Assembly: GCA_039933785.1 (NCBI GenBank)
Contig: JBDTNL010000015.1
Coordinates: 1-64,000, forward strand
Direction: 5' to 3'
DNA length: 64,000 nucleotides
DNA from: JBDTNL01 sp039933785
GTDB taxonomy: Bacteria; Acidobacteriota; Thermoanaerobaculia; Multivoradales; JAGPDF01
Shown here piece by piece: positions 54,977 to 64,000 of this stretch. Each line of letters opens with the position of its first letter. The first letter of the stretch is position 1. Made by a program: the position numbers and the translations under genes. The notes under the pieces were generated by a model. That model made no database searches. It was not told the origin of the DNA and saw only the letters and a list, made by a program, of their open reading frames with translations.

Positions 54977-55657
54977 GTGCGCCGCGCCGACCGCCTGTTC
55001 CAGATCGTGCAACTGCTGCGCCGCCGCCGGGTCACCACGGCGGCGCGGCTCGCGGCAGAGCTCGCGGTCTCGGAGCGCACCATCTATCGCGACATCGCCG
55101 ATCTCTCGGCGTCGGGTGTGCCCATCCTGGCCGAAGCCGGGGTGGGCTACGCCCTCGCCAAGGGCTTCGACCTGCCGCCGCTGATGTTCACCCGTGACGA
55201 GATCGAGGCCATCGTGCTCGGCGCGCGCATCGTCCGCGCCTGGGCCGACCCGGCACTGGCGAAGGCCGCCGACGAAGCGTTGGCCAAGGTCGAAACGGTG
55301 TTGCCGGCGAGTCTCAAGACACGAATTCCCGACGCCGAGATCTTCGCGCCCGATTTTCATGTCGACGCCGCGCAACGGAGCCGGCTGCAACCTCTCCGTG
55401 AGGCGGTGCGCGACCGCCGCAAGATCCAGCTCTCCTACCGCGACAAGGAGGCGAGCTCGACCGATCGCTCGGTCCGCCCGCTCGGCCTGTTCTTCTGGGG
55501 CGCGACTTGGTCGCTTGGCGCCTGGTGTGAGCTGCGGCGGGACTTCCGCAACTTCCGAGCCGACCGGATCGTGACGTTCGAAGTGCTCGATCAGCGCTTC
55601 GAGGACGAGCCGGGCAAGACGCTGAGGGATCTCTTCCGAGCCTACGAAACCGAGTAG
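54977..55657 (+). CDS. WYL-domain transcriptional regulator (YafY-like)
   Basis: 226 residues from GTG. Winged HTH_11 at 1-60: RRADRLFQIVQLLRRRRVTT, then ELAVSERTIYRDIADLSASG with the ERTIYRDI recognition helix. WYL region about 130-225: PLREAVRDRRKIQLSYRDKE, then the RPLGLFFWGATWSLGAWCEL core, RNFRADRI and C-terminal extension. WYL domains sense nucleotide-like or DNA-damage ligands. It may control the adjacent VOC gene. Confidence 0.9.
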   Translation: MRRADRLFQIVQLLRRRRVTTAARLAAELAVSERTIYRDIADLSASGVPILAEAGVGYALAKGFDLPPLMFTRDEIEAIVLGARIVRAWADPALAKAADEALAKVETVLPASLKTRIPDAEIFAPDFHVDAAQRSRLQPLREAVRDRRKIQLSYRDKEASSTDRSVRPLGLFFWGATWSLGAWCELRRDFRNFRADRIVTFEVLDQRFEDEPGKTLRDLFRAYETE

Positions 55658-55704
55658 AGGCCTTTGCTATGCTCGAAGCTCGTTTTCCCAAGGAGATCCT
55701 GCCG

Positions 55705-55917
55705 ATGCAGAGCGCACGTTCCGTCGCGTCGAGAATGGTCCTCGTGTTCGGGGTGCTCGCTGGCTTGGCGCTGCCGCTCACCGCGGTCGCGGGCCCCGCC
55801 AACGGCCAGAGCATTCAGATTCCAACCCTCGACGGTGTCGGCCTCGCGAGCTTAGCCGGTGCTCTGGCCATGGGCGGCGCCTGGGTGATGGCTCGCAAGC
55901 GCAATCGCAAGCCGTAG
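55705..55917 (+). CDS. Mini IPTL-CTERM sorting-signal protein
   Basis: 70 residues from ATG 55705, with AAGGAG 8-13 nt upstream; an in-frame ATG at 55669 is possible. Signal peptide MVLVFGVLAGLALPLTAVAG (about 11-30), only about ten mature residues, then IQIPTLDGVGLASLAGALAM and a GGAWVMARKRNRKP end: IPTL motif, membrane segment and basic cluster, the tripartite layout of IPTL-CTERM proteins that are processed by exosortases. The mature peptide would be tiny. No exosortase is in this window. Confidence 0.65.
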   Translation: MQSARSVASRMVLVFGVLAGLALPLTAVAGPANGQSIQIPTLDGVGLASLAGALAMGGAWVMARKRNRKP

Positions 55918-56007
55918 GCCTGACCCATTCCATGAACGCCCCGGCGAGGCGGGCTGGCCAGCGAGTGGTCTGGACGCTGGTATTCCTCGGTCTCGGGCTG
56001 AGTAGCG

Positions 56008-57357
56008 CTACACCGCGGATTCGAGGACCAAGCAGAACTCCGCGCCGCCCGCCGGCAGGTTCTCGAGCGCGAAGTCGAATCCGTGCCGGCTCAGGATCTC
56101 CCGCACGAGAGTGAGGCCGAGGCCGCGGCCGTCGCGCTTGGTGCTGAAGAACGGTGTGAACAGCGCCTCACGCGCGGCCCGCGACAAGCCCGGTCCGTGG
56201 TCGCGAATGCGGAGCTCCTGGCGGTGGTCGGAGCCTTCTCGCCGCAGCGTGATCTCGATTCGCCGCTCGCTGTCGGACTCCGAGCGCGGGGCATCCTCGT
56301 CGTCGCCGACCATGGCCTCCTCGGCGTTCTTGAACACGTTGACCAGGACCTGTTCGAGCTGATTGCGATCGAGCGCGACCGCCGGGAGCCCGGCCTCGAG
56401 GTCGAGCGTGCAGTCGATGCCGCGCTGGCGCCAGCCCCGTTGAAACAAGAGCACGAGCTCGCGCAGGAGCTGCGCGACGTCGCACGGGCGAAGGTCCGGT
56501 GCCGGCAACCGCACCACGTCGGCAAATCCGCAGGTGAAGGCGCGCAGCCGCTCGAGGCGCTGCCTGGACACGGCGATCGCGGCGCCGAATTCCTCACCTG
56601 CCGCGGCTGGGAGACCGGCGCTGAAGCTGGCGAGTGACTCGAGCAGCGAGCTGACCGCGCCCACCGAGTTGTTCACTTCGTGCGACATCATGCGAATGAG
56701 CTTGCCGTAGGCCGCGCGCTCGGATGCCTGCAGCTCTTCGGTGAACTCCTCGAGGACGAAGACGCTGCGGCCGAAGCCGCGATCGAAATACTCGGCGCGC
56801 GCGACCTTGAGTCGCCGGCCGGCGGGCAGGGACACGACGATCGACGCGCCCCGCGCCAGACCGGCGAGCTCAGCGCCGACGCGGGGGATCCCGGCGAGCG
56901 GCCGCCCGATCAGAGTCGCTCCCAGGAGCTTCTCGGCCTGCGGGTTGACCAGGCTGACGGCGCCTGCGAAATCGAGCGTGACCACTCCGGCCGGCGAGGC
57001 GTCCAGGATCCTCTCGAGGAGGAAGCTCTGTTCCTTCTGGCGCAGCCGTTCGTCGCGCAGCTCCAGCAACATCCGGTTGTAGACCGCGATCAGCGCGTCG
57101 ACGTCCGGTTGGCCCACGGGGCGGAGGGTCGACGAGAAATCGCGCTCGCCGAGCAGGTCGGCGCTCGAACGGACGAGATCGAGCGGCGCGAAGAGGGCGC
57201 GCAGCAAGCGGACCCCCACCCAGGCGGAGACCACGAAGAGTGCCTCGGCGAGCAGCAGCCAGGCGGGTCGACTGCCGAGCGCGACCACGGTGGCGACGGC
57301 CGCCGCGACGTGAACGACGATCAGGTAGAGGAACAGTTTGTGGCGCAGGCTGAGCAC
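56008..57357 (-). CDS. Sensor histidine kinase, NtrY-like
   Basis: 449 residues from GTG 57357. Two membrane segments (about 6-27 and 31-52), HAMP-like linker (55-105), PAS (about 108-210; ERILDASPAGVVTLDFAGAV), HisKA-like region with phospho-acceptor H226 in MMSHEVNNSVGAV, and an ATPase domain with N box (NVFKNAEEAM), RDHGPGL and GRGLGLTLV. With almost no periplasmic loop it probably senses within the membrane or cytoplasm. Last gene of the operon and the cognate kinase of the NtrC-type regulator 24 bp upstream. Confidence 0.9.
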   Translation of the reverse strand: MLSLRHKLFLYLIVVHVAAAVATVVALGSRPAWLLLAEALFVVSAWVGVRLLRALFAPLDLVRSSADLLGERDFSSTLRPVGQPDVDALIAVYNRMLLELRDERLRQKEQSFLLERILDASPAGVVTLDFAGAVSLVNPQAEKLLGATLIGRPLAGIPRVGAELAGLARGASIVVSLPAGRRLKVARAEYFDRGFGRSVFVLEEFTEELQASERAAYGKLIRMMSHEVNNSVGAVSSLLESLASFSAGLPAAAGEEFGAAIAVSRQRLERLRAFTCGFADVVRLPAPDLRPCDVAQLLRELVLLFQRGWRQRGIDCTLDLEAGLPAVALDRNQLEQVLVNVFKNAEEAMVGDDEDAPRSESDSERRIEITLRREGSDHRQELRIRDHGPGLSRAAREALFTPFFSTKRDGRGLGLTLVREILSRHGFDFALENLPAGGAEFCLVLESAV

Positions 57358-57381
57358 GAAGAAATGGCCGTCGAGTGGGGG

Positions 57382-58761
<1,380 letters not shown>

Positions 58762-58771
58762 CGACGGAAGT

Positions 58772-59968
58772 CTATTCGTACCGCAGGGCTTCGGCGGGTT
58801 CCATGCGGCGCGCCATGAGGCTGGGATAGAAGCTACACAGCAGGGTGAGCGCGTAGAGCGCGACGATGGCGAGCAGAACCCCGCCCGCGAAGACCGGCTT
58901 GCCGATCCATCCGATCCATCCGAAGAGCGGTAGCTGGAGCACCAGGGCGAGCCCCAGCAAGACTCCGAGCGTCGTCAGCAGTGCCTGTTCGAGCAGCACC
59001 TGACGCTGCACATCGAGCGCCGAGGCGCCGGTGGCGCGCCGCAGGCCCATCTCCCCGGTCCGCCGGAGGAGGTTCTGCCACAGCACACCGAGCAGGCCGA
59101 GCGCTACCATCGAGAGCAGGAAGAAGGCCACGATGGCGCCCACCGCGACCGGCGTGATCCAGAGCCGGAATGCGGAGGCGCGGAGCCGCGAGAGGGGCTG
59201 GACTTCGAACGACCAGTCCGGCGCCACCGCCTGCAGGCGACGCACGAGCCGCTCCTCGATGGCCACGGTCGCGCCCGGTTCGACACGGACCAGGATGCGT
59301 CGGCCCGACCGATCGGACGGCTGACCGGGCCGTGTCAACCGCAGAAAGAGATTCCCCGGGAGCGCGAGCTCGCCGCCACGACGGAACTCGTCGACCACGC
59401 CGACCACTCGTTCCTCAGGCTCCGAAGGATCGCGTTCACGCAGCCTCTTGCCGAGCGGATCGTCGGCGCCGAAACGCGCTCTCGCGAGCGCCCGATTGAT
59501 CACCACGGCGCGCCAGGGCGCCGCGTTATCCGCCGGCTCGAACAGCCGGCCGGCGGCGACCTGCAGGCCGAGCACGGTCGGCACCTCGAGCGTGGCGTCG
59601 ACGGCCTCCGACCGGAGGCGCTTGCCGTCGCTGGTCCAGCCGGCGTTGTTGGTCTCGAAGCCGAAGGGGGTGTTGTCGATGCCCGCGGCCCCGACCACGC
59701 CGGGCACCGAGCGAGCTTCGGCGATCAGACGTTCGATGAGCTCGTTCTGCTGCGGCGTCCAGGCGTCGTCGCCTACCACCTTGGTGTCGATCGAGACGCT
59801 CCAGACGTCCTTCCACTCGAACCCCAGAGGCCGGCGATAGTTGCTCCAGACGAAGAGCGCCGAAGTCGCGACGCCGAAGACCACCAGGAACGAGCAGAAG
59901 ATCTCGAGCAACAACAGGGCATTCGAGCGCTTGCGATTCCAGACCAGCTTGAGCAGATGACGGATCAC
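58772..59968 (-). CDS. FtsX-type ABC transporter permease (second of two)
   Basis: 398 residues from GTG overlapping the upstream stop (GTGA). TM1 at about 15-40 (LLLLEIFCSFLVVFGVATSA), MacB-type periplasmic core domain (about 45-265), then three C-terminal TMs (about 275-300, 320-345, 360-385). Conserved TGEMGLRRATGASALDVQRQ is the FtsX cytosolic loop. Partner of the 59965-61206 permease. MacB-like tripartite export; substrate unknown. Confidence 0.9.
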   Translation of the reverse strand: MIRHLLKLVWNRKRSNALLLLEIFCSFLVVFGVATSALFVWSNYRRPLGFEWKDVWSVSIDTKVVGDDAWTPQQNELIERLIAEARSVPGVVGAAGIDNTPFGFETNNAGWTSDGKRLRSEAVDATLEVPTVLGLQVAAGRLFEPADNAAPWRAVVINRALARARFGADDPLGKRLRERDPSEPEERVVGVVDEFRRGGELALPGNLFLRLTRPGQPSDRSGRRILVRVEPGATVAIEERLVRRLQAVAPDWSFEVQPLSRLRASAFRLWITPVAVGAIVAFFLLSMVALGLLGVLWQNLLRRTGEMGLRRATGASALDVQRQVLLEQALLTTLGVLLGLALVLQLPLFGWIGWIGKPVFAGGVLLAIVALYALTLLCSFYPSLMARRMEPAEALRYE

Positions 59969-61206
59969 AGCGAGCTCCCGCGCAACGCCTGCACGGCGTG
60001 CATTCGTGACATGCGCCAGGCCGGCAAGACTCCGGAAAGAATGCCAAAGAAGAGCGCCATCCCCACGGCCCAGGCGAAGACCCGTAGGCTGACGGTGAAC
60101 TGCGCATACGGGATGAGACCGCTCCGGTTGATCGCCGCCAAGGTCGCGGCGGCGAAAACCAAGCCGAGCGCCGCGCCAACCAGAGTCAACACCACGTTCT
60201 CGACCAGGAACTGACCGACCAGAGTCCGCGCTGAGGCGCCGAAGGCTTTGCGTACGCCGATCTCGGACGAGCGCTCCAGGATGCGGCTCAGATTGATATT
60301 GGCGAGATTGAGCGCCGGTAGCAGCATGAAGGCGACGGCCAGCCCGAGGAGAAGAGCGCGCAGGCGCTCCGGTCGGCTGTCCTCGAAGCGATCGGTCAAG
60401 AGGATCCGGGCCGCCGAATCGAACAGGCTGTCGGCGCCGCCGTGCAGGGTGTCGTACATTTTGGGGTCGGGCAAGGGCGTGTTCCGCAGGCGCTCCTGAA
60501 ACGCGGCTCGAATGCCCGGCAGCGCGGAGCGATCACTGGCTAGGAACAGCGCCATGTACTCGCCGACCAGGTCGTGACGGAAGCCACTCGTCCTCGCGGT
60601 GCCGATCGGCACCCAGATGTCGGCGAAGGGGGCGACGCGGACGAACGGCACGTCGGGCACTACGCCGACGACGCGGAAGCTCTGACCATCGGCCTCGAGC
60701 GTCTTGCCGAGCGCCGAAGCCTCGCCGAAGAAGCGCCGCCTGGTCGTGGCGTTGATCACTGCGACGGAATTGCCCGAGACATCGTCCTCGGCGGAATACG
60801 GTCCGCCCTCGAGAAACGTGAAGTCGAGGACCTTCCAGTAGTCGCCGTCGGTGCGCTTGAGAAAGGACGAGACCTTGCGACCGTCGGGATAGGACGCGAC
60901 GCTCGACGGCACGCTGAACACCGTCATGCGCTCGACGCCGGGCAGATTGCGCGCCTGTTGATCCAGGAACGCGAATCCCGGGAACGCTGTCCGCGTCCGG
61001 TCCGGACCGCTCATCGACATCAGATACGCGCCGAGCGTTCGATCGCTGCGGATCTCGGGAGCTCGCGGGCCGAAGACACCGTCGAGCATGGCGGCAGCGA
61101 CCAGCAGCACGAGCAGCGTGGCGCTTACCGCGAAGAGGCTGATGAAGGTGAAGAACTTCCGCCGCAGGAGAACCTTGACGGCGAGCTTGAAGTAGCTCTG
61201 GAGCAT
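59965..61206 (-). CDS. FtsX-type ABC transporter permease (first of two)
   Basis: 413 residues from ATG 61206. TM1 at about 20-43 (FTFISLFAVSATLLVLLVAA), periplasmic MacB-core region (about 45-275), then TMs near 290-315, 345-370 and 380-400. The SSEIGVRKAFGASARTLVGQ loop is the FtsX signature. It begins 38 nt after the ATPase stop. The two permeases likely form a heterodimer driven by the single ATPase. Confidence 0.9.
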   Translation of the reverse strand: MLQSYFKLAVKVLLRRKFFTFISLFAVSATLLVLLVAAAMLDGVFGPRAPEIRSDRTLGAYLMSMSGPDRTRTAFPGFAFLDQQARNLPGVERMTVFSVPSSVASYPDGRKVSSFLKRTDGDYWKVLDFTFLEGGPYSAEDDVSGNSVAVINATTRRRFFGEASALGKTLEADGQSFRVVGVVPDVPFVRVAPFADIWVPIGTARTSGFRHDLVGEYMALFLASDRSALPGIRAAFQERLRNTPLPDPKMYDTLHGGADSLFDSAARILLTDRFEDSRPERLRALLLGLAVAFMLLPALNLANINLSRILERSSEIGVRKAFGASARTLVGQFLVENVVLTLVGAALGLVFAAATLAAINRSGLIPYAQFTVSLRVFAWAVGMALFFGILSGVLPAWRMSRMHAVQALRGSSL

Positions 61207-61244
61207 TGTTTGATGGTCCCTTGCGCTTCGGGCTCGGTGAGCGG

Positions 61245-61937
<693 letters not shown>

Positions 61938-61947
61938 AGGGGATTCC

Positions 61948-63195
61948 TTAATTCAACCGCAGAGAGCTCAGGTGTTGGAACTCGGCCAGGTTCGACACGA
62001 TGACTTCGTCTCCCGGCGCGAGGCCGGAGAGCACTTCGAGAAATTCGTTGCCCGAGACCCCGAAGCGGACCCGGCGGCGCTCGGCGCGATCGCGCGTCGG
62101 GGTGAGCACGAAGACCTCCTGCTCGCCGCTTCCGACACCCGGCCCCGAGCGCAGGCGCAGGCCGTCTGCCCGCGCGCCGGTTTCGACCTCCACGTCGACG
62201 CGCAAATTGTTCCGCAGCCTCGAGTCGCTCGGCGCAACGAGATCGACGCGAAAGCGGACCGCGCCATTCTCGATGGTGGGGTAGATGGTGCTCACGGTTC
62301 CGTTCGCGCTCTCGCCGTCGAGCACGATGCGAGCCGCGAGCCCCGGCCGCAAGCGCGCCGAATGCACGTCGGAAACCGTCGCCTCTACTCGGTACGAATC
62401 GAGCCCGGCGACCCGTGCCAGCGCGTCGCCGCGCGCGACGGTGGCGCCTTCCTGCGGCACCGTCCAGGTCACGATGCCGTCGCGATCGGCCCTGGCGGTC
62501 GCGAGCTCGAGCTCGTGCGCCGCCGCGGTTTGCTCGCGGCGGAGGGTTTCGAGCTCGAGAGCGAGGCCGGCCAGACGGTTCGCATTCACCTTGCGAGCGC
62601 TCGCCAGCTCGGCGGTCACTTGATTGGCATCGATGGTGGCTTTTTCGGCGTCGACCTCGGCGGCCTTCAGGGTTTCATCGGACACCAGACCTTGGGCGCG
62701 AAGCTTGCGGCTGTTCTCGGCCCGGTAGGCGCGCACGTCGCAGTCCAGGCGAGCGCTCTTCAAGCGCGCCTCGAAGCCGGCGACCTGGGCTTCGAGATCG
62801 AGCCGCGCCTGCTCCTGCTCGTTGTGCTTGAGCGCCAGACGGTCGCCGAGACGATCGAGCTGCAACCGCGAGCTCGAGGTGTCGAGCTCGACGATCGCTT
62901 CGCCCGCTCGCACGGGCTCGCCCGGGTGCTTGAGTAGACCGAGGACCCGCGCCTCGACTGGGCTCGAGACCACCTGCTCGAAGGCCGGAAGCACCACGCC
63001 GGCAGTGCTGAGCACGGCGGTGACCGGACCGCGCTCGACGCGCGAGATGCGGAGCAGAGCGCGTTCGACGCCCGGGCGAAGCAGCCGCGGAAGGACGACG
63101 AAGCCGGACGCTACGGCGGCCACGGCAGAAACTCCAACGATCAACCGTCGCCGAGCACGGGCTCGCAGCTCGGGGGGGGGAATCTCGCGGTCCAT
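61948..63195 (-). CDS. HlyD/MacA-type periplasmic adaptor
   Basis: 415 residues. N-terminal membrane anchor at about 18-38 (LIVGVSAVAAVASGFVVLPR), barrel-sandwich lipoyl-like domain split as PVEARVLGLLKHPGEPVRAG (78-97) and DGIVTWTVPQEGATVARGDA (about 245-264), long alpha-hairpin between them (about 105-240), and C-terminal beta-barrel and membrane-proximal domains. It is the adaptor of the tripartite exporter formed with the next three genes. First gene of the operon, 15 nt downstream of the predicted sigma-54 transcription start. Confidence 0.91.
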   Translation of the reverse strand: MDREIPPPELRARARRRLIVGVSAVAAVASGFVVLPRLLRPGVERALLRISRVERGPVTAVLSTAGVVLPAFEQVVSSPVEARVLGLLKHPGEPVRAGEAIVELDTSSSRLQLDRLGDRLALKHNEQEQARLDLEAQVAGFEARLKSARLDCDVRAYRAENSRKLRAQGLVSDETLKAAEVDAEKATIDANQVTAELASARKVNANRLAGLALELETLRREQTAAAHELELATARADRDGIVTWTVPQEGATVARGDALARVAGLDSYRVEATVSDVHSARLRPGLAARIVLDGESANGTVSTIYPTIENGAVRFRVDLVAPSDSRLRNNLRVDVEVETGARADGLRLRSGPGVGSGEQEVFVLTPTRDRAERRRVRFGVSGNEFLEVLSGLAPGDEVIVSNLAEFQHLSSLRLN

Positions 63196-63220
63196 TCAGG
63201 TCAGCTCTCGAGGCCGGTAA

Positions 63221-63236
63221 AGCAACTCGAGTGCCA
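63221..63236 (-). promoter_or_regulatory. Sigma-54 (-24/-12) promoter of the exporter operon
   Basis: The minus strand reads TGGCAC-TCGAG-TTGCT, matching TGGCAC-N5-TTGCW with GG and GC exactly 10 nt apart as required. The expected start is near 63211, about 15 nt before the HlyD ATG at 63195. The fifth gene of the operon is an NtrC-type activator, so the system probably activates itself. Confidence 0.88.
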
Positions 63237-63470
63237 TCGTTAAGTCATTGAAAGGAAAGAGAGACATCGGTGCGAAGGTTGCGCTTCCGAACCCCGGTGT
63301 CCGGAAATGAACGGCCGCTGCATTGTGCGCTGCTTTGTAGAAAGGCGCAGGTGCGCGGGTCGACTTACGCCGCGAAGTCGCGGATCGGCGAGGCTTGCGC
63401 GTTGGACACCACCTTGCAATGAGCCCTTGTACGCCTTGCATGGTGCGAGGACGGTACGAGGAGACTGTCT

Positions 63471-64000
63471 ATGAATGCTTCCGCATTGAAGATCTTCGTC
63501 GGCGCCCTAGTGGTCTGCGCCGGCACTGCAGTGGCCGGGCCGACATTCGAAGTGATCGGTGTTTCCACCGACGAGGCGAAGACGAGCACCGTCGCCCCGA
63601 CCCTGGTGCCGGCTGGACCGACGTTTCTGCAGGCCCAGGCGGTGTCGAGCTCGCGCGTGGCATTGCTCTGGCAGGATAACTCGAGCAACGAGACGTTCTA
63701 CTCGATCGAGGTGGGAGTCTCAGGGAGCCCGACGTTCGTCGCTTCGGATCCCCTGCCCGCGAACTCCACGGCCGCGTTCATCGGAGCGCTCGATCCCGGG
63801 GTCCAGTACCAGTTCCGCCTGCGTGCCATCAACGCGAGCGGCGGCTCCACATACAGCAACATCGTGACCGCGACCACCCTGAGCAGCGATTCGCCGTGTG
63901 ACACGACTCCGACGGCCATGTGCCTGGAGAACAGCGAATTCCGCGTCCAGGCGATGTTTCAGGCTCCGGGTGGAGACCGCGGCGAAGCGCATGCCGTGAA
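63471..64000 (+). CDS. Secreted fibronectin type III protein, incomplete
   Basis: Reads open from ATG 63471 to the window end (176 codons, no stop). Signal peptide at about 1-22 (FVGALVVCAGTAVA). An Fn3 domain follows at about 52-140: QAVSSSRVALLWQDNSSNET, then ALDPGVQYQFRLRAINASGG, the typical WxD...Y..RxxA pattern. After it, DTTPTAMCLENSEFRVQAMF begins a second domain with a conserved Cys-Leu-x-N...F.V core; I recall this type from secreted proteins of acidobacterial genomes. ACGAGGAG precedes the ATG. The adhesion or cell-surface role is inference. Confidence 0.8.
   Translation, partial: MNASALKIFVGALVVCAGTAVAGPTFEVIGVSTDEAKTSTVAPTLVPAGPTFLQAQAVSSSRVALLWQDNSSNETFYSIEVGVSGSPTFVASDPLPANSTAAFIGALDPGVQYQFRLRAINASGGSTYSNIVTATTLSSDSPCDTTPTAMCLENSEFRVQAMFQAPGGDRGEAHAV

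Noticed and set aside
55932..56114. 60-codon plus-strand ORF after the IPTL protein
   Set aside because: Starts like a signal peptide but soon runs antisense into the kinase gene and becomes Arg/Pro-rich; no Shine-Dalgarno.
63196..63441. Small minus-strand ORF upstream of HlyD
   Set aside because: It spans the sigma-54 promoter and its translation has no protein-like character.

Overview
High-GC bacterial DNA that is almost entirely coding, with a Gram-negative envelope (outer-membrane porin, lipoproteins, periplasmic adaptor). ADOP-type MacB-like permease, M13 peptidase, Spy-like protein, TPR proteins and a secreted Fn3 protein with a cysteine-containing tail together resemble Acidobacteriota (Thermoanaerobaculia-like). 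That placement is inference; no rRNA is present. No prophage, insertion sequence or CRISPR array was seen. Many genes overlap by 4 bp (ATGA/GTGA/TTGA). An unusual number of starts lie only 6-11 nt behind a -10 hexamer, which suggests frequent leaderless transcription.

0-12.9 kb: a tRNA-Ala cut by the window edge; an overlapping XRE regulator / TPR protein / secreted protein operon; YihY-type membrane protein; DUF883-like protein and a companion; a tightly overlapped operon of metallophosphoesterase, DUF2007-like protein, Ser/Thr kinase and an active/inactive M16 peptidase pair; a TPR protein with two cyclic-nucleotide-binding domains; a small TPR protein.

12.9-36.7 kb: a phosphate and polyphosphate island. 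A porin and pstS each carry an upstream PhoB-box-like direct repeat. Genes are porin, phoU, pstS, long pstC, long pstA, pstB, a membrane protein, phoR (opposite strand), sixA-CHAD, a cation/proton antiporter, an M13 peptidase, ppx/gppA divergent from ppk1, a second copy of the 2-kb TPR protein, and phoB. phoR and phoB lie about 11 kb apart but share a conserved upstream element. A compositionally odd 0.8-kb patch lies at 34.2-34.9 kb.

37-46 kb: Spy-like protein; glycine cleavage genes gcvT-gcvH-gcvP with a secreted trypsin-like protease inserted after gcvT; ADOP permease; MDMPI-like protein. 46.6-53.2 kb: larE-larB (nickel-pincer cofactor), convergent with a dgcN-dgcA pair (D-glutamate N-acetylation and N-acetyl-glutamate racemisation), which is divergent from a GntR/FCD regulator and a lipoprotein D-aminoacylase; the divergent region has a perfect GntR-like operator. 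53.2-56 kb: RHH/RelE toxin-antitoxin, DUF2959 lipoprotein, VOC protein, WYL regulator and a mini IPTL-CTERM protein.

56-63.5 kb (minus strand): HlyD adaptor, ABC ATPase, two FtsX-type permeases, NtrC-type regulator and histidine kinase in one operon behind a textbook sigma-54 promoter; then the start of a secreted Fn3 protein that runs off the window.
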